The notes beneath the pieces are model-generated. The model was not told the origin of the DNA, did not search any database, and worked only from the letters and a program-made list of their open reading frames with translations. From Alphaproteobacteria bacterium (lineage in GTDB: Bacteria > Pseudomonadota > Alphaproteobacteria > Reyranellales > Reyranellaceae), in NCBI GenBank assembly GCA_016870115.1, contig VGCH01000017.1, forward strand, positions 1-58,963: DNA of 58,963 nt. The letters run 5' to 3'. The position numbers and the translations under genes are program-made. Shown here one piece after another: positions 20,130 to 28,743 of this stretch (its first letter is position 1; each line of letters starts with the position of its first letter).

Positions 20130-20333
20130 TCAGTAGAGCCGCCACTCCAACATCGCCAGGATTGCGAAAACGAGCGCGAGGGCCAGCACGCCCACGCGGA
20201 TCGCGGTGCCCGGCGCCCTGTCGTTGTCGTTGGCAGGACGGCCGAGGCGAACCACGCGCGGCCGCGTACGCGGCCGGTAGGCCACGGCCCACGCGGTCGC
20301 GCCGTGCCGGCGCCCGGAAGATCCTGCGGCCAT
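20130..20333 (-). CDS. Small single-pass membrane protein with a basic N-terminus
   Basis: 67 aa. A highly basic N-terminal half (RPRTRPRVVRLGRPANDND) is followed by one hydrophobic helix, RVGVLALALVFAILAMLEW, near the C-terminus. The ANDND motif ahead of a single helix is common in short alphaproteobacterial proteins of unknown role. It begins 16 bp after the gltA stop on the same strand, so it is probably co-transcribed, and is convergent with gloA. Composition and codon use look like a real gene, but no function can be given. Confidence 0.6.
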   Translation of the reverse strand: MAAGSSGRRHGATAWAVAYRPRTRPRVVRLGRPANDNDRAPGTAIRVGVLALALVFAILAMLEWRLY

Positions 20334-20349
20334 GTTCCCCGTCTCCTGT

Positions 20350-21651
20350 TCAGGCCCGGAGATGCATGGGCTTGAAGTCGCGGGCGGTGGCGCCCGTGTA
20401 CATCTGCCGCGGCCGGCCGATCTTCTGGTCGGGGTCCTCGATCATCTCGTTCCATTGCGAGATCCAGCCCACGGTCCGCGCCACGGCGAACAGGACGGTG
20501 AACATCGACGTCGGGATGCCGAGCGCCCGGAAGATGATGCCGGAATAGAAATCGACGTTGGGATAGAGCTTCTTGCTGATGAAGTACTCGTCCTTCAGCG
20601 CGATCTCCTCCATCTCCATGGCGAGTTCGAGCAGCGGATCGGAGTGCACGCCCAGCGCCGTCAGGACCTCGTGGCAGGTCCGGCGCATCACCTTGGCGCG
20701 CGGATCGAAGTTCTTGTAGACGCGATGGCCGAAGCCCATCAGCCGGGTGTGGTCGTTCTTGTCCTTCACGCGGGACAAGAAGGTCGAGATGTTCTTCTTG
20801 TCGCCGATCTCAACCAGCATGTTCAGCACGGCCTCGTTGGCGCCGCCGTGGCTGGGGCCCCAGAGCGAGGCGATGCCGGCGGCGATGCAGGCGAACGGGT
20901 TGGCACCCGAGGAGCCGGCGAGCCGGACGGTCGAGGTCGAGGCATTCTGCTCGTGGTCGGCATGGAGCATCAGGATGCGGTCCATGGCGCGCTCGAACAC
21001 GGGATTGATCTCGTACTCGGCCGCGGGAACCGAGAACATCATGCGGAGGAAGTTGGCGGCGTAGCTGAGATCGTTGCGCGGATACACGAACGGCTGGCCG
21101 ATCGAATACTTGTAGGCCATCGCCGCAATGGTCGGCATCTTGGCGACCAACCGGTACGACGCGACCATGCGCTGGTGCGGATCGTTGATGTCGAGCGAGT
21201 CGTGATAGAAGGCCGAGAGCGCGCCCACCACGCCGCAGCACACCGCCATGGGATGCGCATCGCGGCGGAACCCGCGATAGAACGTGCTGATCTGCTCGTG
21301 CACCATCGTGTGCATGGTGATGTCGTTCACGAACTTGGCCTTCTGCGCCTTGTTCGGTAGCTCGCCCTTCATCAGGAGATAGGCGACCTCCATGAAGTCG
21401 CTCTGCTCGGCAAGATCGGCGATGTCGTAGCCGCGATGCAGCAGGATGCCCTGTTCGCCGTCGATGTAGGTGATTTTGGACTGGCAGGAACCGGTCGAGG
21501 TGAAGCCGGGATCGTAGGTGAACATGCCCGACTCGCCGTAGAGCTTGCGGACATCGACCAGACGGGGCCCCGTGGCACCGTGCATGATCGGCAACTGGTA
21601 GGTCTTGCCGGTCTCGTTGTCGGTGAGGGTCGCGGTCAGGTTCGCCTTCAT
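20350..21651 (-). CDS. gltA: Citrate synthase (type II)
   Basis: 433-aa enzyme of the TCA cycle joining oxaloacetate and acetyl-CoA; the length and N-terminal [18 protein letters not shown] domain mark the hexameric, NADH-sensitive Gram-negative type. Substrate and catalytic motifs: [45 protein letters not shown] with the catalytic His, [15 protein letters not shown] with the second catalytic His, [15 protein letters not shown], and the Asp in NVDFYSGII. The open frame extends upstream but homology begins at MKANLTAT. Its neighbour upstream in this strand is an EamA gene, not lpxB as in many relatives. Confidence 0.97.
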   Translation of the reverse strand: MKANLTATLTDNETGKTYQLPIMHGATGPRLVDVRKLYGESGMFTYDPGFTSTGSCQSKITYIDGEQGILLHRGYDIADLAEQSDFMEVAYLLMKGELPNKAQKAKFVNDITMHTMVHEQISTFYRGFRRDAHPMAVCCGVVGALSAFYHDSLDINDPHQRMVASYRLVAKMPTIAAMAYKYSIGQPFVYPRNDLSYAANFLRMMFSVPAAEYEINPVFERAMDRILMLHADHEQNASTSTVRLAGSSGANPFACIAAGIASLWGPSHGGANEAVLNMLVEIGDKKNISTFLSRVKDKNDHTRLMGFGHRVYKNFDPRAKVMRRTCHEVLTALGVHSDPLLELAMEMEEIALKDEYFISKKLYPNVDFYSGIIFRALGIPTSMFTVLFAVARTVGWISQWNEMIEDPDQKIGRPRQMYTGATARDFKPMHLRA

Positions 21652-21742
21652 TTGCGGCTCTTTCGGCTCGAATGTGTCGGGGTTTCCGGAGCGCCGGACG
21701 GCGGCCGAAAACGGGTCGCGCAACCTAACAAGCCCCTTCCGG

Positions 21743-21758
21743 CGGCGCAATTGCGCCG
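21743..21758 (-). terminator. Palindrome after the EamA gene (possible terminator)
   Basis: CGGCGCAATTGCGCCG, a perfect 16-bp palindrome, sits 8 bp past the EamA stop and about 90 bp ahead of gltA on the minus strand, followed by GGAAGGGGCTTGTT. It could end the gltX-EamA transcript, though the T-tract is short. Confidence 0.35.
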
Positions 21759-21766
21759 GCGGCCCC

Positions 21767-22660
21767 CTATCCGGTCGCGGCCCGCCGCGCGAAAAGCCGG
21801 CCATCGACCAACGCCAGCCCAAGCCCGATCAGTGCCAGGCCGCCAAAGTGATGTGCCTCGAGGCGCTCGCCCAGGAACACCGCGCCCAGCGCGATCGCGC
21901 TGGCTGGAATGAGAAACGTCACCAACAGAAGGTTCGTGACGCCAGCCGCCGCGAGGATCCGGAAGTACAGCACGTACGCGAGCGCCGTGGACAGAAGCGC
22001 GAGACCAAGGATTGCCATCCAGGTAGCGGGTGACGGCATTTCCAGCCGCCACGGCGTCTCCGTGATCAGGGCAAGCGGCAGTAGCCACACGGTGGCGGCC
22101 ACCAGTTGGCCTGCGGCGGCGACGGGCGGGGCGATGCCCATGCGGGCGAAGCGCCGGCCATAGACCCCGGCAAAGGCGTAGGACACGCAGGCCGCGATAC
22201 AGGCGAGCTGGCCCAGTACGCTCACCCCGAGGGCGCCGAGCTTCTCGTGGCCAACCAGGACGACCACGCCGGCGAGGCCGGCCGCGAGGCCCGCCAACTT
22301 CCAACGACCGATCTTTTCATCGTCAGTGGCAAAATGGGCGACGAGCAGCGTGAAGAGCGGCGTGGTCGCGTTCAGGATGGCACCAAGACCGGAAGGGATA
22401 TGTTGCAGGCCCCAGAAGATCAGCGCGAACGGGATCGCACCGTTCAAGAGCCCCATCACCAGAAACGCGCGCCAGGGCAGGGCAGGCAGGATAGTCCGGG
22501 TGATCGCGAGCGCGCTCCCCAGCGCCGCCGCCGCGATGGCGACGCGCAGGACGGCGATGGTGAAGGGTGGCAGCTCGGCGAGCGCTGCCTTCGAAAAGAA
22601 GAACGAGCCGCCCCACAGGACGGAGAGGGCGAGGAGCATCGCCCAGACGCGCGCTGACAT
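21767..22660 (-). CDS. EamA-family (DMT superfamily) transporter
   Basis: 297-aa inner-membrane protein with ten predicted helices in two EamA repeats. First repeat: [18 protein letters not shown], then [18 protein letters not shown]; second: [15 protein letters not shown], then [18 protein letters not shown] and [17 protein letters not shown]. These proteins export amino acids, nucleosides or other small metabolites; the substrate cannot be read from sequence. It starts 33 bp after gltX and is probably read with it. Confidence 0.88.
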   Translation of the reverse strand: MSARVWAMLLALSVLWGGSFFFSKAALAELPPFTIAVLRVAIAAAALGSALAITRTILPALPWRAFLVMGLLNGAIPFALIFWGLQHIPSGLGAILNATTPLFTLLVAHFATDDEKIGRWKLAGLAAGLAGVVVLVGHEKLGALGVSVLGQLACIAACVSYAFAGVYGRRFARMGIAPPVAAAGQLVAATVWLLPLALITETPWRLEMPSPATWMAILGLALLSTALAYVLYFRILAAAGVTNLLLVTFLIPASAIALGAVFLGERLEAHHFGGLALIGLGLALVDGRLFARRAATG

Positions 22661-22693
22661 GACGGAACTTCTGCCCGAGCCAGGGGGCGCGAT

Positions 22694-24097
22694 CTATCCG
22701 CTGGCGGCCCGCAATCTCGCGAGCGACAGATCGGGCCCCAGGATCGCCAGCACCTCGAAGATACCGGGCGACACGGTCGAGCCGGTGAGCGCCACGCGCA
22801 GCGGCTGGGCGACCTGCCCGAGCTTGGTGCCGGCGGCCTCGGCGAAGGCGCGGACGGCGGCGTCGAGCGACGCTTCGGTCCAGTCGGTGCGCTTGCCGTC
22901 GAGGGCGGTTGCGAGGCCGCCCAGCAGCGTGCGCGCCTCGGGCGTGAGAAGCGCGCGCGCTTTGTCATCGACCGGGGCGACCGCGGCTGTCGCGTAGAAG
23001 GCGAGGCTCGAGGCCAGCTCCACCAGTGTGCGCGACCGAGCCTTGACCCCGGCGAGGCCCGCCGCCACGCGCGCCCGGGCGTCGTCGGCGAGTGGCGCGC
23101 CGAGGTTCTTCTCCAGCATCGGCAGAACCTGCGGCAGGAGCTCGGCGTCCTGCGTCTCGCGCAGATAGTGCGCGTTGAGGTTCGTCAGCTTGGCGATGTC
23201 GAATCGCGCGGCCGAGCGCCCGACGCCATCGAGATCGAACCACTCGATCGCCTTGGCGGTCGGAATGATCTCGTCGTCGCCGTGCCCCCAGCCCAGCCGC
23301 AGGAGGTAGTTGCGCAGTGCCTCCGGCAGCAGGCCCATGTCGCGATAGGCATCGACGCCGAGCGCCCCGTGCCGCTTCGAGAGCTTGGCACCATCGGCCC
23401 CATGGATCAGCGGGATATGGGCGTAGACCGGCTCGGCCCAGCCCATCGCGCGCACGATCTGCAGCTGGCGAAAGGCGTTGTTCAGATGGTCATCGCCGCG
23501 AATGACATGGGTGACACCCATGTCGTGATCGTCGACCACCACAGCCAGCATGTAGGTCGGCGTGCCATCGGCGCGCAGCAGCACCATGTCATCGAGCTGC
23601 GCATTGTCGACGCCAACGGCGCCCTGCACGCGATCGACGATTTCGGTCCGCCCCTCGCGCGGCGCGCGAAGCCTGATCACCGGCGCCACGCCAGCCGGTG
23701 CCTCGGAGGGGTCGCGGTCGCGCCAGCGGCCGTCATAGCGAATCGGTTGGTGCGCGGCGCGCTGCGCCTCGCGCATCGCGTCAAGCTCGGCGGGCGAGGC
23801 ATAACAGCGATACGCCTGGCCCTGTCGCAGCATCTCATGCGCGACCTCGGCGTGCCGGGCGGCACGGCTGAACTGGTAGACGACGTCGCCGTCCCACTGG
23901 AGGCCAAGCCACGACAGGCCATCGAGGATCGCGGCGATCGCCTCATCGGTCGAGCGGGCGCGATCGGTATCCTCGATGCGCAGCAGGAACTTGCCGCCGT
24001 GGTGGCGCGTGAAGAGCCAGTTGAACAGCGCGGTACGCGCGCCGCCGATATGCAGGAAGCCAGTCGGCGAGGGGGCGAAGCGGGTAACGACGGTCAT
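22694..24097 (-). CDS. gltX: Glutamyl-tRNA synthetase
   Basis: 467-aa class I synthetase charging tRNA-Glu. Class I HIGH equivalent HIGG in [21 protein letters not shown] (near residue 17) and KMSKS equivalent KLSKRHG (near 245) are present; the C-terminal part is the anticodon-binding domain. [13 protein letters not shown] is the natural start; an upstream in-frame ATG would add an unsupported 12 residues. Many Alphaproteobacteria carry two GltX copies, one also charging tRNA-Gln for the GatCAB route; which type this is was not determined. Divergent from comEC. Confidence 0.95.
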   Translation of the reverse strand: MTVVTRFAPSPTGFLHIGGARTALFNWLFTRHHGGKFLLRIEDTDRARSTDEAIAAILDGLSWLGLQWDGDVVYQFSRAARHAEVAHEMLRQGQAYRCYASPAELDAMREAQRAAHQPIRYDGRWRDRDPSEAPAGVAPVIRLRAPREGRTEIVDRVQGAVGVDNAQLDDMVLLRADGTPTYMLAVVVDDHDMGVTHVIRGDDHLNNAFRQLQIVRAMGWAEPVYAHIPLIHGADGAKLSKRHGALGVDAYRDMGLLPEALRNYLLRLGWGHGDDEIIPTAKAIEWFDLDGVGRSAARFDIAKLTNLNAHYLRETQDAELLPQVLPMLEKNLGAPLADDARARVAAGLAGVKARSRTLVELASSLAFYATAAVAPVDDKARALLTPEARTLLGGLATALDGKRTDWTEASLDAAVRAFAEAAGTKLGQVAQPLRVALTGSTVSPGIFEVLAILGPDLSLARLRAASG

Positions 24098-24201
24098 GGA
24101 AATCACGCGGACAAGGTGCGGCTTCGGCCGCATTTCGGCCCGAAAATCGCGCCGTACCTAGGGGAGGGTACCGGGACTGTCAAACCGGGCACGGAGGGGG
24201 C

Positions 24202-26331
24202 GTGGCGGCGGTACGCGTCTGGCTGTTCGACACGCTTCAGGGCGAACGCGGGCGCTGGATGCTCTGGCTTCCCGTCGCGATGGGGCTCGGCATCGCGGTC
24301 TATTTCGAACTGCCGGTCGAGCCGTCGATCTGGTGGGGCGTGGCCGTCGCGGGCGTGGCCGCGTTGGTCGCGCTCCTGGCGCCGGCGGGCTCGCTCGCGC
24401 GCGCGCTGCTGATCGGTGCCGCGGCCGCTGGCACAGGCCTCGGCCTTGTCACCTGGCGTACCGCCGAGCTTGCCGCCCCCGTGCTCACGCGCCCGCTGTT
24501 CGGCGTCAATGTCGAGGGACGCATCGCCGATATCCAGCGCCTGCCGACGGGAAAGCGCGTGGTGCTGGAAGCGGTGCGTCTCAAGGGCGCCAATGTGCCC
24601 AACCTCGAAGCGACCCCGCATCGGCTGCGCGTGACGCTGTCCAAGGGCGCGCCGCCGATAGGGATTGGCGATCGCATCCTCGTGCTGGCCAACCTCTCGC
24701 TGCCGGCCGGTCCGGCGGCACCGGGAGCCTTCGACTTCCAGCGCGTCGCCTGGTTCCAGCAGCTGGGCGCGGTGGGATACGCGACCCAGCCGGCCGCGGT
24801 CATTGCCAAGGGTCAACCGAGCGGGTTGGTGCGCACGCTCGACCAGCTCCGTGCGGAAGTCGTGGAGCGGATCCTGCGCGCGGTCCCGGGCGAGGCCGGC
24901 GGCGTGGTCGCAGCGCTTCTCGCGGGAGAGCAGAGCGCCATCGAGAAGGAGCTGGCGCAGGCCATGCGCGACTCGGGGCTCGCGCACATTCTTTCGATCT
25001 CGGGGCTGCACATCGTGTTCGTGGTCGGGCTGGTGATGGCGCTGGTGCGCTATGGCCTCGCACTGGTTCCGTTTGTCGGTCTGCGGGTCAACGCCAAGAA
25101 GATCGGCGCGGTGATCGCCGTCGTGGTCGCGCTGTTCTACACCGCGCTCGCCGGCGCGCCGGTGCCCGCGCAGCGCGCCTGCGCGATGGCCGGTTTCGCG
25201 CTCCTGGCAGTGCTGCTCGATCGCACCGCGCTCTCGTTGCGGCTGGTGGCCTGGGCCGCGATCCTGGTCCTCGCCATCGCCCCGGAATCGCTCACTGGTG
25301 CCTCGTTCCAGATGTCGTTCACCGCGGTCATCGCGCTGATCGCGGCGTGGGAGGTGACACGAGGCTGGCGCCGACGGCTCGCCGCGGAAGGCGAGGCTGT
25401 GCGCTTCCCCTGGTTGCGTCGCATGGCGCTCGGCTTCGGGGCGAGCCTTGCCACCACGCTGATCGCGTTGGTCGCCACCGGTCTGTTCGCTGCCTACCAT
25501 TTCAATCGCGTCTCTCTGCTCGGAGTGGTGGCCAACCTTCTGGGCGTGCCACTCACCGGGTTCTGGATCATGCCCTGGGGCCTCGCGGCCATGCTGCTGA
25601 TGCCGCTGGGCCTCGAAGCCTGGGCGCTGGTGCCCATGGGCTGGGGCGTGGACGGCCTCAACGCCATCGCCCGCGCCGTTGCCGCCTGGCCCGAGGCCGC
25701 AGCTCTCGTGCCGTCGATGCCCGGGATCAGCCTTTGGCTGCTGACCCTCGGTGGCCTCTGGGTCTGCCTCTGGCGCAAACCCTGGCGCCTCGCCGGCCTG
25801 CCGATCGTCCTGGCCGGCGCCCTCTTGGGACCGGGTCCCGCTCCCGACCTGCTCATGAGCGAGGACGGGCGGGTGCTCGGCCTCAAGGATGCACGCGGCG
25901 AGGTTCACATCGCCTCGGCGCGCACCGATCGTTTCATCTCCGACGCCTGGGCCCGCCGGGTGGGGCAGGAGGGTGCCAAGCGCTGGAACGCGTCGGCCGA
26001 ACAACGCCAGGACGGGCTGGGCTGCGCGTCGGGCCTCTGCACCTGGCGCAAGGGGCCCTGGACGGTGGCGCTGGTCTCAGACCCCGGCCGGCTGACCGAA
26101 GCCTGCCGCTCCGCCGACGTCGTGCTCGCCACCCTCGACGCCCAGCGGATCTGCCGGGGGCCCAAACTTGTTCTGGACCGACGCGATGCCTGGCGAGAGG
26201 GGGCCCAGGCGGTCTGGCTCACCGAACAGGGGCTGGTGCGGCGGACCGCCAATGCTCACCGGGGCGACCGACCATGGGTCCCGAATAGCCCCTCCCGGGC
26301 CGCGCTGCCGATCCGGCCCCCCGGCGTGTAG
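24202..26331 (+). CDS. comEC: ComEC/Rec2-family competence protein
   Basis: 709-aa membrane protein of the DNA-uptake channel family. A DUF4131-like N-terminal region with an OB-like segment (about residues 30-210) is followed by the Competence domain: LLAGEQSAIEKELAQAMRDSG, then HILSISGLHIVFVVGLV near 264-280, then AGAPVPAQRACAM and about eight helices. The C-terminal 150 residues are only weakly like a metallo-beta-lactamase module and lack its HxHxDH motif, as in many alphaproteobacterial forms. GTG at 24202 is preceded by GGAGGGGG. In this class the gene lies next to gltX and lexA whether or not the strain is competent, so function here is uncertain. Confidence 0.9.
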   Translation: MAAVRVWLFDTLQGERGRWMLWLPVAMGLGIAVYFELPVEPSIWWGVAVAGVAALVALLAPAGSLARALLIGAAAAGTGLGLVTWRTAELAAPVLTRPLFGVNVEGRIADIQRLPTGKRVVLEAVRLKGANVPNLEATPHRLRVTLSKGAPPIGIGDRILVLANLSLPAGPAAPGAFDFQRVAWFQQLGAVGYATQPAAVIAKGQPSGLVRTLDQLRAEVVERILRAVPGEAGGVVAALLAGEQSAIEKELAQAMRDSGLAHILSISGLHIVFVVGLVMALVRYGLALVPFVGLRVNAKKIGAVIAVVVALFYTALAGAPVPAQRACAMAGFALLAVLLDRTALSLRLVAWAAILVLAIAPESLTGASFQMSFTAVIALIAAWEVTRGWRRRLAAEGEAVRFPWLRRMALGFGASLATTLIALVATGLFAAYHFNRVSLLGVVANLLGVPLTGFWIMPWGLAAMLLMPLGLEAWALVPMGWGVDGLNAIARAVAAWPEAAALVPSMPGISLWLLTLGGLWVCLWRKPWRLAGLPIVLAGALLGPGPAPDLLMSEDGRVLGLKDARGEVHIASARTDRFISDAWARRVGQEGAKRWNASAEQRQDGLGCASGLCTWRKGPWTVALVSDPGRLTEACRSADVVLATLDAQRICRGPKLVLDRRDAWREGAQAVWLTEQGLVRRTANAHRGDRPWVPNSPSRAALPIRPPGV

Positions 26332-26486
26332 CGCACGGTCGAACCGGCAAAAATCGACACTCGTTCCAGGTTCGCTTTTTCTCTTTGAGGAGGCTTTCAA
26401 CCATCAGAAAGAAAACGATATTCCAGTCATCGGATGCAGGGTGGCGTGTTGCCTGATTCGCGCCACCACAGGATTTCAACACTTCG
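26332..26486. other. AT-richer convergent spacer between comEC and lexA
   Basis: 155 bp between two convergent genes, clearly less GC-rich than its surroundings from about 26345. CGAACC (26340-26345) and GGTTCG (26369-26374) could pair over a long loop and are followed at once by CTTTTTCTCTTT, which may serve as a terminator for comEC. GGTGGCG and CGCCACC near 26440-26470 form a second inverted repeat without a T-run. No convincing gene was seen. Confidence 0.35.
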
Positions 26487-27236
26487 TCAGTTGTAGCGCC
26501 GGTAGAGGCCGGCCAGCCGACCCTGAATCTTGACCCGGTCGGGTCCGAAGATGCGGGTCTCGTAGGCCTGGTTGGCGGGTTCCAGCGCGATCGAGGACGC
26601 CCCGCGCTTGCGCAGGCGCTTCAGCGTCGCCTCGGTGTCGTCGATCAGCGCCACAACGATGTCACCGCTCTCGGCCGTATCGGAGGAGCGGATAATGACC
26701 ACGTCGCCGTCCTGGATACCGGCCTCGACCATCGAATCGCCCTGGACCTCCAGACAGTAGTGCGCGCCGGGCCCCAGCAGGGCGACTGGCACGTCCACCG
26801 TCGTCGAGTTGTCGCGCAACGCCTCGATGGGGGTGCCGGCGGCGATCCGCCCATAGAGCGGGAGCGCGAGCGCCTGGGCTTCATTGGCGGCCTGAATGGC
26901 GCCGGCCAGCGGCACACGCTCACCCCGGATGACCTGAGGAACGAACCCCTCGCGCGCCTCGGCGAAAGCCCGGCGGCTCTCCGGCAGGAGCGGCGTCACG
27001 TTGGCGGCCGGCAGGGCGGCCGCATCGGGCAGTTTCAGGACCTGGAGAGCGCGCGCCCGATGAGCGAGGCGCCGGATGAACCCGCGCTCCTCAAGCCCCG
27101 TGATCAGCCGATGGATGCCCGACTTCGACTTCAGCCGCAGCGCCTCCTTCATCTCGTCGAACGACGGCGAAACACCTGCATCGTTCAGCCGTTTGTTGAT
27201 GAACATCAGCAGTTCGTATTGCTTGCGGGTCAGCAC
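26487..27236 (-). CDS. lexA: SOS repressor LexA
   Basis: 249-aa self-cleaving repressor of the DNA-damage regulon. Winged-helix N-terminus ([20 protein letters not shown], recognition segment [20 protein letters not shown]) and S24 peptidase C-terminus. Cleavage site A133-G134 (IAAGTP), nucleophile S168 in GDSM and general base K206 in TLKRL are intact. The linker (about 75-125) is longer than in E. coli, usual in this class. The GTG at 27236 is chosen because GGGGAG lies 6 bp upstream and it yields the canonical M-LTRKQ start; an earlier GTG at 27260 lacks both. It is autoregulated through the operator cluster upstream. Confidence 0.96.
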   Translation of the reverse strand: MLTRKQYELLMFINKRLNDAGVSPSFDEMKEALRLKSKSGIHRLITGLEERGFIRRLAHRARALQVLKLPDAAALPAANVTPLLPESRRAFAEAREGFVPQVIRGERVPLAGAIQAANEAQALALPLYGRIAAGTPIEALRDNSTTVDVPVALLGPGAHYCLEVQGDSMVEAGIQDGDVVIIRSSDTAESGDIVVALIDDTEATLKRLRKRGASSIALEPANQAYETRIFGPDRVKIQGRLAGLYRRYN

Positions 27237-27283
27237 CGTCTTCTCCCCGGACAGCTTCACCAGATTTGGGACCGCCTAAGCGA

Positions 27284-27309
27284 GTTCCACCCTTGTTCTA
27301 GTTTAGTTC
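27284..27309 (-). promoter_or_regulatory. LexA operator array: three half-sites in phase
   Basis: GTTC at 27284-27287, 27295-27298 and 27306-27309 are each separated by exactly 7 bp, making two overlapping copies of the alphaproteobacterial SOS box GTTC-N7-GTTC. They cover the lexA promoter, so repressor binding would block its own transcription. Confidence 0.8.
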
Positions 27310-27323
27310 AGGGAGAACGTCAA
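27295..27323 (-). promoter_or_regulatory. lexA promoter
   Basis: Read on the minus strand: TTGACG (27323-27318), a 17-bp spacer, TAGAAC (27300-27295). Position, match and spacing suit a sigma-70 promoter about 60 bp ahead of the GTG start. The -10 box coincides with the middle LexA half-site. Confidence 0.65.
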
Positions 27324-27601
27324 GTTTTGCACAGTTAAGCGGGGTCGCTCAGTCAGGCTTTCGCCCGCGCGAAGTGGACTGTCTTGAAGGGCCCATGCGC
27401 CGGGGCGGTGTGGAACCGTGCCGAGGTCAACTGCCACTACCCGCCGTGAGGCATCAACACGCCTCGGTGAGATCCGGTATGCACCGCCGCAAGTCTGCGC
27501 CGTCGTATGGGGCTCCGGTCCGAAGGCAATGGTCTTCAGTGCTCAGGGAGGGTGATACATGGTGCGGGCCTCTTTCCGACTCCTCAGTCAGGTGGACAAA
27601 G
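27324..27601. other. Spacer between the lexA promoter and the GNAT gene; no gene seen
   Basis: About 280 bp. The GNAT frame is open through most of it, but the translation (Arg/Gly-rich, no family match) looks like chance. Another frame at about 27341-27431 reads a short Trp- and Cys-containing peptide with no start codon. No hairpin followed by a T-run was found. Confidence 0.4.
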
Positions 27602-28036
27602 ATGCGCCCCGAATTGCCCGAATTGTCGCTCGATGACGTTGCCAAGTCCGACGAGGATCCGTTCGCCGCGCTGAATGCGATCCTCAATTCGCACAACGCG
27701 GGTCATGTCGGCCCTGCCGCCCACGTGCCGCTCTGGATTTTTGCCCGTGATCCCTCGGGCAAGGTGCAGGGCGGGTTGAGAGGTCAGACCTATTGGTCCT
27801 GGGGGACAGTGGACGTGCTGGCTGTCGCGCCGGCCTATCGCGGCCAGGGAATAGGGGCGCGGCTGCTCGCCAAGGCCGAGGCGATTGCGCGCTCTCGCGG
27901 CTGCGTCGGCATTCGTCTCGACACGACGAGTTTCCAGGCGCCGGACTTCTACCGTCGGCAGGGCTACACGGAGTTCGGCCGCATCGAAGACTATCCGCCG
28001 GGGCATACGCGGATCTGGTTCATGAAGCGCTTCTGA
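27602..28036 (+). CDS. GNAT-family N-acetyltransferase
   Basis: 144 aa. The acetyl-CoA-binding motif A is clear in VDVLAVAPAYRGQGIGARLLAKAEAIARSRG-type sequence (about residues 63-93), followed by LDTTSFQAPDFYRRQGYTEFGRI typical of the C-terminal half. The N-terminal part PLWIFARDPSGKVQGGLRGQ fits the family's first strands. Start chosen at ATG 27602, where recognisable protein begins; the open frame upstream is unsupported. Substrate unknown. It lies beside, but is not obviously controlled by, the lexA operator. Confidence 0.85.
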   Translation: MRPELPELSLDDVAKSDEDPFAALNAILNSHNAGHVGPAAHVPLWIFARDPSGKVQGGLRGQTYWSWGTVDVLAVAPAYRGQGIGARLLAKAEAIARSRGCVGIRLDTTSFQAPDFYRRQGYTEFGRIEDYPPGHTRIWFMKRF

Positions 28037-28132
28037 GTCCGGCGCTGTCGGACCCGCCGCTACTGCGTGTGTGACGCCGGCGTTGACGCTAGCCAGGAAC
28101 CGGGTAACGGTCGGGGCTCACGGAGGAGCGGT

Positions 28133-28519
28133 ATGTCACTCAACTACATCATGGTGGGCTCGAACGATATCGCCCGCTCGCGCAAGTTCTATGACGCGGT
28201 TTTCGCGCACCTGAAGGCGCCGGTCGTCTTTCGGGTTGAGAACGCCGCCATCTGCTACGCGATGCCCGACGGCGGGCGGGTCTGGATCTCCCGCCCCTAC
28301 AATCGTGAACCCGCCGTGCCGGGAAATGGGTCGATGCCGGGCTTCCTCTGCGCGAGCGAAGCCGCGGTGAATGCCGCGCATGCGGCCGGGCTGAAGAACG
28401 GGGGAACCAGCGAGGGCGACCCCGGCCCGCGACCGCTCTACGGCCCCGAATTCTATGGCGCGTATCTGCGCGATCCCGATGGCAACAAGATGAGCGTGTT
28501 CTTCAATCGACCGAAGTAA
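28133..28519 (+). CDS. VOC-family (glyoxalase-like) protein
   Basis: 128 aa single vicinal-oxygen-chelate domain. It opens MSLNYIMVGSNDIARSRKFYDAVF and closes YGAYLRDPDGNKMSVFFN, the usual beta-alpha-beta-beta-beta repeats; the final metal-ligand position is not a clear Glu, so it may not bind metal like a true glyoxalase. GGAGGAG precedes the ATG by 6 bp; an upstream GTG frame extension is rejected. Substrate unknown; neighbours give no clue. Confidence 0.85.
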   Translation: MSLNYIMVGSNDIARSRKFYDAVFAHLKAPVVFRVENAAICYAMPDGGRVWISRPYNREPAVPGNGSMPGFLCASEAAVNAAHAAGLKNGGTSEGDPGPRPLYGPEFYGAYLRDPDGNKMSVFFNRPK

Positions 28520-28743
28520 GGCCAGCCCTCGGTCCCAAGAACCCGATCATCCTCGCGCCGCGTGTAGGCTCCGTCAGCCACTTGGGTTGATGGCGGCAGG
28601 CGGGCCCCCACGCTCTGCACCGCGCGCGGTCGGCGGTCAGAATTCGCGTTGCTTTGGTGGTTCCCGCCGAACCCGCCTCGCGCTAGGCTCGCCTCACAGG
28701 GACCGCACCAGAAGGTCCCGCGACCAACGCCCGGGAGGCCCTA

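Noticed and set aside
24103-26004. 633-aa minus-strand frame opposite comEC
   Set aside because: Antisense shadow; repetitive Gln/Glu/Arg/His composition, while comEC has family motifs along the plus strand.
26219-26482. 87-aa minus-strand frame between lexA and comEC
   Set aside because: It overlaps the comEC end antisense and lies mostly in an AT-rich spacer; no ribosome-binding site and no family resemblance.
27374-27601. N-terminal extension of the GNAT gene
   Set aside because: The frame is open but the translation does not resemble the family; recognisable protein begins at the ATG at 27602.
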